NCBI RefSeq assembly: GCF_949628265.1
Contig: NC_088786.1
Span: 40,445,681 to 40,509,680, forward strand
DNA: 64,000 bases
DNA from: Cloeon dipterum
Lineage: Eukaryota > Arthropoda > Insecta > Ephemeroptera > Baetidae
Direction: 5' to 3'
Made by a program: the position numbers and the translations under genes. The notes under the pieces are model-generated. The model ran no database searches. It was not told the DNA's origin and saw nothing but the letters and a program-made list of their open reading frames with translations. The first letter of the stretch is position 1, and every line of letters begins with the position of its first letter. Below, in pieces: positions 32,479 through 45,090 of this stretch.

Positions 32479-35400
32479 ATGGCAGCTATTTTGTCGCAGT
32501 ACAGCACGACAGGCTTTTGTAAGTGTCTCCAAATTACGCAATGGTCGTCCATGTAATTTGTATTATGGTGTGTTTCCTCCGCAGACAAAGCCCCGGTGAG
32601 CAAGGCGTTGATGGGCTCGGTGTTCCTGGCGTGCACGGCCCTGAACACGCCTGCGCTGGCCCATTTGCGGCCGTACCTGCTGTGCCGCATCCCGGAGGCG
32701 TTCTCGGAGCCGTGGCGGCTGCTGCTGTCGCGACTCACCTTCCTGGACACCAAGGACCTGGTGTGCGGCTCCGTGCTCATCTACTACTTCCGCATTTTCG
32801 AGCGGCGCTTCGGCTCGCACAAGTTCTCGTCCTACCTGCTGGCCACCGGGCTGCTGGCCACCCTGTTCGAGGTGGCCGTCGTCAGCTCCATCAGGCAGTT
32901 CGGCCTGCACGACGGCCTCCTCCCGCCGGGGCCCTACTGCCTCATCTTCCCCCTCTTTGTCAACTTCTTTTTTGATATCCCGAGGATAGTTACCACGCAC
33001 GTCGTCGGCATTCCCATCACCGGGAAGACCCTGACGTACATCTTAGGCTTGCAGGTGTGCTCCACCAGCTCTGCCAATGCCGTCACAGCTCTTTGCGGCA
33101 TTGTAAGTCATTTTTAATCGACATAAAATTGTTGACCTTGAACAAAAACCTTAAAAAAATGTTTTTATTTATTTTTCCTCTTTGAAAATACTAATTTCCT
33201 GAATTAATTTCCAGGCTGCGGGGTTAGTTTGGCGGAGCGGCGCGCTCAACTGGCTCCGTTTGCCGAGCTTGGTGGCGCGGGCGTGTGATCTCACCATCGG
33301 GCGGCTGCTGCGCTCGCAGCCACCCTCGCAGGGCGCGCTGGGGGCCACGCTCGAGCTGCAGCGCCAGCAGCAAATGGAGCTTTTGGAGCAGCAGCTCCAA
33401 ATCAACAGAGCTAGGGACCACAGAACCAGACACGTGAGTTCCCAAATTTCATTTTATTCTAGAAAAAAACCTATTTTCGAGAAGCTTCTTAATTTAAAAC
33501 ATGGACATTAAATTTTTGTGGGATTATACTTCATAGAGGATTAATTTTGCTCCGTTTTTTCCTCTGCATTCATTTCTATTTTTCAATTTATGCAGAAAAA
33601 ATTGCGGTAACCTCGCTGAAATTTAAGTCTGATTATTTAAAAAAATTATTTACGATTTTTATGCAGTAATTTTTGAGGAAAAGTCTTTGTTTAAGATGGT
33701 GCCACCTGTTGGTGACTTTTAACGGCAACAAATTCTAATAAAATCTCAAATGAAAATTGCAAAGCTCGGAATAAAATGGAAGAAATAATAAAAAATGCGG
33801 CTCAAAGTGGGAAGTTAAAATACTTACGGGCTAAAATTAAAGATTAAGAGTGGCAAGAATTCATTTCCTCTTCATATTTTATTTAATTTATTTGAGTAAT
33901 TTAAATTATAAGTAAACTCTCCGTGAGAACGCCGTGAATAATGCCAAATATTCCTCTCTTGAAATGCAATCGATGAGCGAAAACCAATATTTATTTGGTG
34001 TCTAATTTTAGGAATGTTTCCTTTGACCGGATTTTTGTATCAAAAAATTCTTTTCTGCGTTGAAACAGCTGGAAAGGGGGCGTAACCGATGGCGGCGCAC
34101 CACGCCTTCTTAGAGAGGCGAGCAGTGCATTCTTTTCTGCCTTGTCTGTGCCGCCATATTGTATTCCCTGATTTACGGTTACGCCCTCCTCTTCAGCTGT
34201 TTCAACGCCAAACATTTCGGTTTCTCGCATTATTATCAAAAATGCGGATCCTCAACGCTGATTGGCTGATGTAACTCTAATGTTCAGCGGTTGCTTAGCA
34301 ACCTAGCTAGTTGAAAATTGCGTGGCGGGGGCTGACATGCGCGTTGCGTTCAGCCAATCAGCGTCCAGGATTTTTCTAACTTAGAATTCTTGCTGATTTT
34401 TCCGATTTGCGCGTTTTCATTCGTAAATAAATCGACTTAAATCGTGTTTCTGCGGACTATACAAAGGGACCAAACAATCGATTGGTAAGCTTAATTATTA
34501 GCAAGAAGAGCTTGATTTTGATCCCTCTCATCGCGAATTTTTAGGTAAAATTCCCTTGAACGTGTAGTGAATCGTGTAAGGAGACAATTTACACTCGTTG
34601 CTTGGTTAGAATGCTGTTTAAAGAGGATTTATGCTAAAAATCCAGGAAAATCTTCGTTGCCAATGCATGAATTAATTCCTTAAGAATCTGTTGAAACAAA
34701 AATTGACTTAATTAACAATGTAAACTATTGAGAAAAGTGTCTGTTAATTGGTATAGACTGTCTCCGTACTTGAAATCCTATTTAATTTCCCAACAAAGAG
34801 TTTCCCTAAAAGGACTCGACGAGAGGAATCGAAATCTGCCAAGAAATTGTGGTCAAGCGTGGGAAATTTTGGAGAAAATTAAAAAAATATTGAATTTTTA
34901 CTGCAGCATAAGGTCATTTTTTATTGTTAAAAATTGTAGAACGATAAAAATGACTCAATTTATATTTTATATATTTATTTAAGCAATTTTATCCCCAGGG
35001 AATGACAACTAACACCTATTTCCATGCTTCGTATATTTTTCTTGGTGTTGCGAAAGGTTGATTCATCATCTTGAGTGTCGTCGCCGGCAAAGAACTATGT
35101 TGTGTAAATCGTAGTGGCTTGACAAATATGAAAAATGACTGTGGAGGTATGCAACCAGTGTGTGCTTTGCAGCTGCGCCGGTTGCATAATGCTCCGTCTC
35201 GTCTGCTTCTCTTTCTTTCTCTTTTTCTGTTTCTGCAATGGTCGGTCGGTCGCGTGTGTGAGTCGAGAACAAAGCGGGCGCAGTGTGTTGTGCTGCACAA
35301 AGCGGAAGCAGCCGTTGGTTCGTTTCTCTGCTTGAAAGAAGGATCCTCCCTGTCTGCTCGGCTCAATTTTAATTAAAGCGGCGCAATGCAGAATGTAGGC

Positions 35401-38272
35401 CATGCAGCCGCGAAATCTGTTCGTCCCACGTGGCTATTAGCACCTCCACTCGCTCCACGCCACGCCGACCCGTTTATCTATCAATTTGTTTGGTTTTATT
35501 CTCGCTTAATGCGCTCGCTCCTTATCGTTGGAGACCAGAGAGAGAGAGAGAGAGAGCGCGCTGATAGTGATAAACACGCCACCCTAAGCATACACTTGAT
35601 GCTTTTAACATGATGGTAAACACGGAAATCGTGTATCTGCGCGTTATTTATTTGTATTCTGACGCTGACTCTTGGTTTTTGCTGTTTATTTATTTATTTT
35701 TTGCGGGAATTCAGCTAGAAAAATTATTTCCGCTAAAAATTAGCTCTTAGTTTTTGGAAAATCGAAAATTATTTTAATTTTTAGAAGCATTATAAAGTAA
35801 TTTATCGATCAATAATTTGGTCTAGTAATTTAAATTCTAATAAGCGGCGAGAATAAACTGTCTCCCTTTTGTAAATTTACGATTTATTTTACCAAAAGGG
35901 AAATTAAGCTCATTATACGCATGTCGTTGGACAAAAAGACAAAAGGAATCGAAACAAATGAAGCAAAAAAAAATCACTGTCAAACCGCTAAAAAATCGAT
36001 GGTTTTTCTCGATCCCTAATTTTGATTATTGCTAAAATCCTCAAAAATAAATCTAATGGCCCATTTTCAGGAGCTTAAATTGCAATTTCTTGTTGATTTT
36101 TGTCCTCTAAGGAGACAAAAATTAATTTAAAACACGTGGTAAGAATTTGCTTTACTTTTTCGACCTTTTTTTTTAAGCGAATTCATTTAAATTAATGTTG
36201 TTTTTTCTGTCATCTTGCTAGCGATTTTATTTTTTTAAATATTTAAATGAAATTTAAATGTTATTTTAAAAAATTAATTCTGTTACATTACACTTTTTCC
36301 TTTATTTGAAAGCAGTATTTGATTTGTAAAATAAATAAAGAAAAGTACAGGATTGAAAATGGCAAATGATTTAAAATTATTATTAATCAATGTGTTCCTT
36401 TAAAATTCAACCCAATTAAATTGTAATCAGCTGTGCTTATCTTTGATTATTTAAGACCGATAACGATTACGGTACTGATTTCCATTCCAGAGCACGTGCC
36501 AGACAATTAAGAGCCTGGTTTCTACCACTTAATTTTACCAATTTCTCGCGCGAGAAATGAATTTATTCCCTTTTTCTTGTGTGAAAATCTAAAATTTCCT
36601 CCGCTGTGCAGATATTTTCTCTTAAATTGCCATTTTCTGCCTCCATTTCTCCAAAAATTTCTTCCTAACAATTTTTCAAGTGGAACTCATAAGCTAATAG
36701 TTATTAGAAAATTATAGAAATACGAAAACTGTTAAAAATTGAAAATAAAAAAAACGTTTTTTACCAATATGCACTGCATTAAAAATCAGGGTTTTATTTC
36801 AATCCTGGTTATAACGCTTTTTTATTCTACATTAATTTTAGAAGAACAATTTCCAAGAAATAAAAAAAAACAATTTTAGATCTGCTTGTTTCTTTGAAGA
36901 GGCTGAGTAAATGAAACGCGGAGAGTGCGGTTGCGAAAGTTTTTATTCGTGCGCTGAGAGTCGGGAGCGTCGATTCCCATGCAGATTCGAGCTGAGCAGA
37001 GCAGAGTGTAACTGATATTACCATCTTTTCTTGTGCCCGCCCCAAACGAACTGTACGTGTGCATTGTGTGTGTGTGAGAGAGAGAGAGAAAAACCGAGTT
37101 GCTCGCTCGCTGGCTCACATCTCGCATAACCAGTCGGACCGGCGTGCGGCGTAGGTGGGAATTACAGAAAAGAAAAGAAAATAAAACGAAGCCGACACGA
37201 GAAACACTGTTGTTTGATCTCGATTCCAAAATGGAAACGGCAATTACTTGTAAATAATATTCCTTTTACGCGGATATTAATGAATCAGGCAGACACGTGT
37301 GTGAATAATAAATAATTTATTGATTAATGCAACTGCGTTTGTTTTCTGATTTTCAGGGTCAGGGTTACGCGGAGACGCTGGTCGGGCCAGACCATCACGG
37401 CGGCTGGCAGCCGAACCAAAACGAGGCGCAGCAAGCAGGTACACAGACACGCGTTTTATCTTCATCGCACAACAAGTTGTTCCGAATCCGAAATTCGCCA
37501 CTTTCGCTTCTCACGCTGCTGGGAAGGAAAAATAATGGATTCTTAACTTCCGTGCAGCTGCACTTCTTGCCTTTAACGGCGCTCAGAAGCCAGCAGATGC
37601 GTTTACAGCGCATGAAATTTCTCTGACAATTAGAGAATTAGCTTGATTTTTATTTATTTATTCGGAAAATAAGTTCGGCGTGATTTTTTTATGGAAAGAC
37701 AGTGTTTGACGAAGTTTTGGAGCCCACCAATCGATTCCTGAGGGTCGAATTAGGTATAAAGGATGTTTTTTCCGGCCAAAAAGTCAAAAGTAACGTGCGA
37801 ACTTTTTTTCCCGCCAAAACTTAATGAACGTATTTGTGAGAACCGCGCATGCGTGAGAGCAGGCTGGATCTGGCAAAGAAGTGATTCGTACAGGTGGTAT
37901 CCCTGCAAGTGCTCAAACCAGCTCTCACGCATGCGCAGCTTTCGACTTTACGTTCAAATTATTTTGGCGGGAAAAAAGTTCGCACGTCACATTGCACTTT
38001 TTGGCCGTCTAAAATGTCCATTGTACCTAATTCGACCCTCAGGAATCGAATGGTGGGCTCAGAAACCTCGTCAAAGATGGTCTTTAATTGATAATTAAGA
38101 AATTTCCTCATTAATTTTTTAATTTTTAGGGTTGAACGTGGCCGAGCAGCAGGAGGAGCAAGTGGCGCGGCTGGTGGACATGGGTTTCGACCGGGAAAGT
38201 GTGGTGAACGCTTTGCGGGCGGCCAACAACGACCTCAACACGGCCACCAACCTGCTGCTGCAGGAGGGTTGA
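32479..38272 (+). CDS. UBAC2: UBAC2, ER rhomboid-like protein with UBA domain
   Basis: Five exons: 32479-32518, 32585-33102, 33215-33433, 37357-37438 and 38130-38272. They give 333 residues (the human protein is 344). UBAC2 is an ER membrane pseudoprotease of the rhomboid superfamily, involved in ER-associated degradation and lipid-droplet control. Residues about 14-185 hold several hydrophobic segments (for example LMGSVFLACTALNTPALAHL and YCLIFPLFVNFFFDIP). A basic/Q-rich linker (LELQRQQQMELLEQQLQI) follows. The last about 40 residues are a UBA domain with the MGF motif (ARLVDMGFDRESVVNALRAA). The start at 32479 is chosen over the ATG at 32474, which is followed at once by TGA. Intron 3 is 3.9 kb. 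A poly(A) signal is at 38396-38401. Confidence 0.93.
34060..34222. repeat. Foldback repeat, GGGGGCGTAACC family
   Basis: TTGAAACAGCTG on the left faces CAGCTGTTTCAA on the right. The inside has GGGGGCGTAACCGATGGCGG and the inverse GCCGCCATATTGTATTCCCT. It is the same family as 28999-29265. Confidence 0.65.
34560..34910 (-). repeat. Dispersed repeat shared with 44660-45090
   Basis: The reverse complement of this stretch matches 44660-45090 in several strips, for example GATTTCGATTCCTCTCGTCG, GGGAAACTCT and GGATTTCAAGTA. No coding frame is conserved between the two. Confidence 0.5.
35537..35556. repeat. AG dinucleotide microsatellite
   Basis: About ten AG units in UBAC2 intron 3. Confidence 0.85.
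37064..37090. repeat. TG run followed by GA run
   Basis: Adjacent TG and GA dinucleotide tracts in UBAC2 intron 3. Confidence 0.8.
37704..38075. repeat. Full-length foldback element of the CCAATCGATT family, in UBAC2 intron 4
   Basis: The ends pair over more than 35 bases: TTTGACGAAGTTTTGGAGCC on the left matches the inverse of the right end (TTTGACGAGGTTTCTGAGCC), and both continue into CCCACC and CGATTCCTGAGGGTCGAATT. The core holds CGCGCATGCGTGAGAGC and its inverse GCTCTCACGCATGCGCAG. It is about 372 bp with no ORF. It is the best-preserved member in the window and defines the termini. Confidence 0.75.
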
Positions 38273-39389
38273 AACGATCCACCCTCTGAACGAGAGACAG
38301 TTTATGATTAACTTTAATTTAAACTTGAAATCGAGCATTGTTGTCTGTTTCGAATTTTACTAAATATTATTCCGACGTCGTCCCTGTGTGTGATCAATAA
38401 AAACTCGTATATACTGTGAATCTATAGTTTCAACAGTGAGTGTGAATTGAACAGGAAGAATCAGCAAAATCGAAGATGCAAGGAAAAGTGTCCTCAAAAT
38501 TGGTGTTAATTTTAAAAATAAAAATGATCAAAAACGAAATCTCAGCAGTTTCAGGTTAGTTGCAATATTTCTTAAAGAATTTACTTAGAAACTGGAAAAT
38601 TTTGTATTTTAATTCCAGGAAAGGGGCGTGTCCTATTTTTCAATCCTAAAAAAACACCCTTTTTGACCTTGTTTGTAGAAAATTTTATTTTAAATCATAA
38701 AAATGGCCGTGCATGAATGTGCAAAATAACTCCGATGAAATTAAATTAATTTTCTTAGGTCTCAGGGTCTGACCCTGAGGGTTAAAATACGAAAAGTGTT
38801 TGAAATATTCGTGTTTGATGTCGTTTCTTAGGTTTTCGACCCTGAAAAGATCAAATTTGAGTTCAGAAAGGTGAAAGGGGCAGCTCAAACCAATCTTTTT
38901 AAGATAAAAAGTAGAAAATTAAAAAATATATACAATTTTTTTTATTCCATTTAAAATTATTTTATGCAAGCAGTGTTTATTAAAGTTGAAAAGAACAATT
39001 GAAAAAAAATATCGGAAAACTATTCATTTTCAGAAATATTTAATTTTAAATTTAACGTGTTTTCTCATATCTTCGGAGCTGTTTTAATTAATTTATTCAA
39101 TTAATAATTCCTTCAAAGTGTGTTTATATAAAAATTTAAGATTGGGTGAATGCTTGAAAAATGAAAAGAAAATATTAAAAATTATTATTATTCCATTTTG
39201 AATAAAAAGAATAAAAACGGCAGCAATTAAAAATTAAACTTTCCAAAAATGTATTGGTAAATACTAATTTTTTAATGATTTATATTTATTTAACTATGTT
39301 CAGAGGATTTTTAACATCAATATTTCGAGCCACAAATTAGATTCGGGAAACGGATGGAAATGACGAAATAATCACAGTGTGACGAACGA

Positions 39390-40440
39390 AAACAAACTGT
39401 GCGCGGCGGCGTACGGTCGGTCCGCTCGCTCGTAAAAAAATTCCCGAGTGTCAAAAAGAAAGAATGGAAAGGTCATCCCTAGGAATGCGTGTAGGCAGGC
39501 AGGCAGGCACTATGGGGGGAGGGGAGGGGGTCGCGGCAACGCCGGAATGGAGCGGCCGGCGGCGCGTGCGCGGTCGGCCGCTCGAGAGGGGCTTCGCTTC
39601 GCACTGCATCGGCAGTCAGTGTCGGCCGGCTTCACGCACACGACCGTCTCGGGCCGCCCTTGTCAGGGCCCGCCGCACCGGCATGCACCGCATGTGACCC
39701 TGGCGCTGCAGGTCAGACCCCTCGAACAGGCCGCAGCTGGCCACCCTTCTGATCACTGCCAAAATCGGATTTACTCAATTCCAGGTACTTTAATTTTGTT
39801 TTTAATTTTTAAAAATAATATTTTGGCCTTCAAGGGGGTGGTTTTTTATTCAGAGGGTGGTTTATCATTTAAAATTACATGGAAATTAATTTTAAAAATA
39901 ATTTCAACCAAAGAAAATTATGGATTTTCCTCCCCCTCGCGGTGGTACGCCTGCCTACTCCGCACGGCCCGCCGCCATCCCCCCGAAATGGGGTTGTCAC
40001 GCCCCCCGGACCCGAAACACCCCCGTCCGGGCCCATTCTCGGCCCACGGAGCGGCCCGGCGAGTGCGAACGCCGCCCGATCGATAAAGTGGACGCTCGTG
40101 ACGTCACTGCCGGCACAGATGCCGCGGGGGGTTGCTGTGGCAGCCTCCCCGCGCACCCCCGGCGGCCGAGGCGCCCGGCGCGGGCCCCCCGGCGCCGCAA
40201 ATGCACCTCTGGGGCCGTCAGGGAGGCTCAGGGCCCCCGCGCCGCGTGACTCACCGCCGCGAATATAACTTTGTCTTGTTGTTAATCAGCTTTATAGCCG
40301 CCGCCAAGCTCTCGCTCTCGCTGATGCTTTATGCAAATAATGCGCCGTCGTGTGTGAGTGTGTGTTGCCATTCAAGCGTTAGAGAGAAAAATACGAAGGA
40401 AAGGGCGAAATTGCGCTGCTGCTGCTGCCGATGAGGCGAT
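39390..40440. promoter_or_regulatory. GC-rich, CpG-rich island without a recognised gene
   Basis: GC content and CpG density rise sharply around 39390-39740 and again at 39930-40300, against AT-rich flanks. Frames here (up to 212 codons) are open in several registers at once, as expected for GC-rich DNA, and have low-complexity R/P/G composition. There is a possible donor (CTGCAG then GTCAGA) near 39712. It could be an alternative promoter or a non-coding first exon. The function is unknown. Confidence 0.4.
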
Positions 40441-41170
40441 GAGACACACGCTCACAATATGCTCAATGGACACGTACTAGATGTGCCGCTATCCGGCGGT
40501 CACATCAATATAAATTTCAGCTGCGTGTCGCTCTCGTTGCGTGCGAGGCTAATCAAATGTCTGGCTCTGCCATTTAAATGATTCATAAATCGCAGAGGTA
40601 AATTTTTTTAACGCTGGAGGATTCATTTTTCACGGAAATAAATTATAAAAATTATTTTTAATAAATTTGGCGAACAGGTAGATGACAAAATAAATTTTCA
40701 AACGCGTTTTCTAGGATATTTTTTCGATTCAAAATATTTTGTGACCTTTTTTAAATATTATATTTTTTTACAATTTCTGATTTAAAAATATTCTAATCAA
40801 ATTTATTTACATTTGGATATTTATTAAAATATTATTTCTAATTAGGAAAAAATAGCAACATGAAAAATAGATCAGCTTCATGTAGAAAGGAAATGGTTTT
40901 TTTTCTTCTTTTCATGACGCAGTCCCCAATTTTTTATTATTTTTCCAAAATTTAAATTGATTAAAAAGTATCCTAACTTAGAGAGAATGAAAAGTGTTGG
41001 ACTAAAAGTTTGAAAAGAAATTTAAAAACCAAAAATTAACTTTTTAAATTGCTCTCTGATTCAAATGTTTTTCATTTGCTGATAAATTTGTAATATTTTA
41101 ACCAATTCTAAACAGTGTTGAATAAAATATAATTCTTCTACAAATATACAAGCCTTTAAAAAATTTATAT

Positions 41171-41694
41171 TATAGGAAGGAATTATGATGCGCAGTGGTT
41201 TCCTATATTAAGAATTTTATTAAAGCTGTTGTAGTGGGCTGCGTGTGTGGACTGCGACTTGTGGTAGATGGGACGACATCGGAAAAGTGTAGACTGGGCT
41301 GCGTGGCTGAATATGTGTGGAATTGTGAGGCTCGGAGAGTGGGACGGAATAAAGACTCGGGACGCGTCCGAGTGGGTTCATCAGGGACTTCGGTGAAGCG
41401 TGGCGCAGCATCCGAAGTGTGGTACCGCTTAAGCCCAGGCGTGCGATCGACAACATCGGGGACGGAAGCTACATCGTCCTGCTGCGATGGCGATCTTTAC
41501 GTCTTACAGGGTCCTCGTCCAGTTTGTCCTCACAATCAGGGTTGGTCCGGTCGTCTAGGCTGCTGCAGGAATTCTCTCTCTTTGAATTGCGTCGCGTCGG
41601 TTTATATATGCTCGTCAAACAATGTGATTAGTCTGTTGTGTGAATTTGTGTGTTGCAGAATGGTCATTGTTTGACGGAATGTAGGTACCCTACA
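41171..41694 (-). repeat. 3' LTR of the miniature element
   Basis: Direct repeat of 41942-42463, with scattered differences such as GAATTATGATG against GAATAACGATG. Confidence 0.85.
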
Positions 41695-41941
41695 TACGCC
41701 CCTTACTGAGACTGGAAGTCGTATGCAGGTGGAAAATTTTGAATCTCACTTGCCAGGTCTTGATCGAAGAATTCTGCGTGTTCTTGTCTGGATGAATTTA
41801 AATACCTGATTGTTGAGGGCCGCGATGCATTTTGAACTAATTGTTGATTCTTGTTAATTGTTGAGCGGCCTCTTCCAGTTTGAAAAATTCTTGAGAATTG
41901 GCTGTCTTCATCCAGCGTCTATCGTCGGGGGTCACCAAATA

Positions 41942-42463
41942 TATAGGAAGGAATAACGATGCGCAGTGGTTTCCTATATTATGAATTTTATTAAAGTTGT
42001 TGTTGTGGGCTGCGTGTGTGGACTGCGACTTGTGGTAGATGGGACGACATCGGAAAAGTGTAGACTGGCTGCGGGGCTGAATATGTGTGGATTGTGAGGC
42101 TCGGAGAGTGGGACGGATTAAAGACTCGGGACGCGTCCGAGTGGGTTCGTCAGGGACTTCGGTGAAGCGTGGCGCAGCATCCGAAGTGTGGTACCGCTTA
42201 AGCCCAGGCGTGCGATCGACAACATCGGGGACGGAAGCTACATCGTCCTGCTGCGATGGCGATCTTTACGTCTTACAGGGTCCTCGTCCAGTTTGTCCTC
42301 ACAATCAGGGTTGGTCCGGTCGTCTAGGCTGCTGCAGGAATTCTCTCTCTTTGAATTGCGTCGCGTCGGTTTATATATGCTCGTCAAACAATGTGATTAG
42401 TCTGTTGTGTGAATTTGTGTGTTGCAGAATGGTCATTGTTTGACGGAATGTAGGTACCCTACA
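41942..42463 (-). repeat. 5' LTR of the miniature element
   Basis: Direct repeat of 41171-41694; the primer-binding site follows it on the minus strand. Confidence 0.85.
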
Positions 42464-44659
42464 ATATAATATTTCTTGAATAAAATTTAAATCGTAAGAA
42501 TCATTTACAATTAAAATTGAATTTCTAAATTGAGTTAAATGACTTGGGAGGTATTTAAAAATATATATTTATTTTAATTAAATGGATTTAGAAACTCATG
42601 ATCGATTACCAAAATTTTAAAATAAAAATGTTTGCATGAAATTGCTGGTTGTATTGCAGCGGCATTAATGTCACTCTTAAAATCGTTTTTTCAACGTTTG
42701 AAAAAGAAATTTAAAAAGTCTTTGAAATTCTTTCGCTAAAACCGTCATTTGAAACACTCTTCCCACTCCTGGATTCGCTTACAAGCTTGCGGGAATTTTT
42801 AAAAGGGGGTGTGTGAATGGGCGTTGTTAAAAATAATTGAAATTGGGACATGGCATGTTATTATTTTTTAATTTAACCAAGAATTTTGGGTGAAACTTTT
42901 TTTTAATAAACGATTTATCCTTTTTTTACTAAAATTGCACGTTTAATTTCGCTAATTTACATTTTTGACGAGCTGAAAACCAAAATTGCTCATCCTTATG
43001 CTCATTTTCTTGCTCTACTGAAAAAAAAGTAATTTTCAAATAACAAATTTTATCAGCTTCTATCCCTTTAAATTTAAAAAAAGCAAATAAAATAATCAAT
43101 GCACTGGAGTCCAGGTTCGATTTGAGTTGGTTTCTGACGGTCAGAAGTCAATATGACGTAGAAATTCACAGTTGTTTGAATATAATTCGCCCATTTTGAA
43201 GCTGCGCAGTAATTTTGTGCGCATGTTAATCATGCGCAGTATGTTCAGATAGCTTCTTTATCTCACAGGAAGGCCAAAACTCATCACTGCGCATGCGTTA
43301 ATCAATTTAAAACCTTCTGCGCAGTCGAAATTCTCTTCGGGAGGCTAGGTTCCGATCTGTGTTTTTCCCGCCAGTCAAAAGTCAATATGGCGTCGAAATA
43401 ATGGAGGCCAATCAGGAGACAGTCCAGCGGCCAATCAGAAGCGTCGAAAAAGAGGCGTTCCAACCTAGTAATTTCACTCCCTGCGAATTTTGTTACATTT
43501 CCATGAGCCTGATGTGCCATCTAACGGTCGATTCACCAATTATCGGGCTAATCAGCTGTTTGTAAAGAAATAGCAACTAATTTATTCATTGGGCTGAGGC
43601 TATTTTCATGATTTTCCCGCCGTACTCTGCCAGACGCCATATCTGCGCGTCGCGTGAATCCGGACCGCGTTGAATCCCATCTTCTCCTTATTTAACAACA
43701 ACAGGATCTACATATTATTAAATTTTGGGTGATTCACGAATTTTAGAAAAATCTGAATCACTCCGCTCGTCATATTTTTATTCCCACCCGGAAAGTGTGT
43801 GTTGCAAACTCCATTTCTGGAGCATACTTACACTGACGGCGCGTTGCGACACAAAACATGACGCGCACTCTTTTTCCTTTACACATTTTTATTTTATTTT
43901 GCACTCGCAGCATAATAAATTTCCTTTTTCTCTCCGCGCGTCTAATTGCCGGTTTAATTCGTCTGCCCTCTCGGCATTCGGAGGCAGAGCACTCGAAAAC
44001 GGAGTTAATTCTCATGCGCGGCAGTAAAAGCAGCGGCTTCAATGGATTATTTCCTCTCGAGAAAAAGCAGGCTGCTATGGGAACGAAAGCGGCCACTTAT
44101 CCCACCGCCGCCACCACCGACGCCGCCTTCCTCCTTCAATTTTTATTTCCAACTCTACGCGTTCTATCTTTGGAAGTGTCAACCCGCGGTGGCACGGAAT
44201 TTTAAGTGGAATGAGCCTCGTTTTAATCAAAAGTTCACTCGCTCCTTGCCCCAGATAACACAATTTTATAATTAAAGGACCGTAATTCTTCATCAAGGCG
44301 CGAGGAATTTTTTAATGAAAAAATTTTTTTTCTCATCAAAATATCGATGTCAGCTTTTTCTTAAAAATTCAGTATTTTAGTTTAAAAAAAAATTCCACTA
44401 ACACAAACAATTAAGCCTCTCTCAGAGTGAAAAAACAGTGGCTTAAAAATTTCACAAGCCTGAAATTTCATCCGTTTTGTTTGAAACGTCTCAAATTCTT
44501 CCTTGGTCAATTCCCGCCTTGATCATTACGAAATTTGAGGGTTATTTACCTTTCCGGGATATTTTTATCCCGAATGGTATTTTAATACGACGAAATACTG
44601 GAAATAGTACATTTTTTAACAATAATCACACAAAAAAATAAACAATATATCGTTTTAAA

Positions 44660-45090
44660 GTGGAATGATACTTGGGCAACAATTGAAAATTATTTGAATT
44701 GTTGGATGCAATGAACAATTGATCGATAAACAATTTGTTCAACGATTTGCAATAATAAAAAAGGACCTTCCTACAGTAAAAATTCAAATTTTGCCAATTT
44801 TCTCCAACATGTACAGTGCTTGAACATATTTTCTTGGCAAATTTCGATTCCTCTCGTCGAGATCTGTCCAACGGTGTTTGCCACTAATTGGGGAAACTCT
44901 TGGTTTTGAAATTAAATCGGATTTCAAGTAAGGAGACAGCCATTGCCATTTGAAAAGCACGCTAACTTTCCAGCCAATTTTCTCGCAAAATTGCAGTGCT
45001 TCCTAGGTCAATTTAGGCTCTAACTGAATCCTAAGGGGCGAGTTTATGCATTGGCAACAAGCATTTTCCAGGCTTTTCCAGTATCATTCC
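44660..45090 (+). repeat. Dispersed repeat shared with 34560-34910
   Basis: It matches the inverse of 34560-34910 in the same strip order. It contains short self-complementary pieces but no long terminal repeat that I can see. Confidence 0.5.

Larger units (their letters stand above)
33434..37356 (+). other. UBAC2 intron 3 (3.9 kb)
   Basis: AT-rich with several embedded parts: a foldback repeat (34060-34222), a dispersed repeat shared with 44660-45090 (34560-34910), a stretch with higher GC content and an AG run (35130-35600), and a TG/GA run (37064-37090). I see no coding exon. The 34250-34480 and 35130-35600 parts look promoter-like in base composition, but nothing more can be said. Confidence 0.55.
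41171..42463 (-). mobile_element. Miniature LTR retroelement (TRIM-like), about 1.3 kb
   Basis: Two direct repeats of about 523 bp (41171-41694 and 41942-42463) flank only 247 bp. On the minus strand the repeats run from TGTAGGGTACC to CCTTCCTATA. After the 5' repeat comes ATTTGGTGACCCCCGACG, a typical tRNA primer-binding site, and before the 3' repeat AGTAAGGGGCG, a polypurine tract. The 4-bp sequence ATAT flanks both sides (41167-41170 and 42464-42467). No gag or pol frame is present. The 4-bp duplication suits a Ty3/Gypsy-type integrase supplied in trans. The two LTRs differ at only a few sites, so insertion was recent. Confidence 0.85.

Noticed and set aside
39448-40086. A 212-codon frame in the GC-rich island
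   Set aside because: Low-complexity R/G/P composition, overlapping open frames on both strands, and an AT-rich stretch with no coding character in its middle.
41195-42443. Frames of about 118-159 codons in the duplicated block
   Set aside because: They fall in the LTRs of the miniature retroelement and are simply repeated with them.
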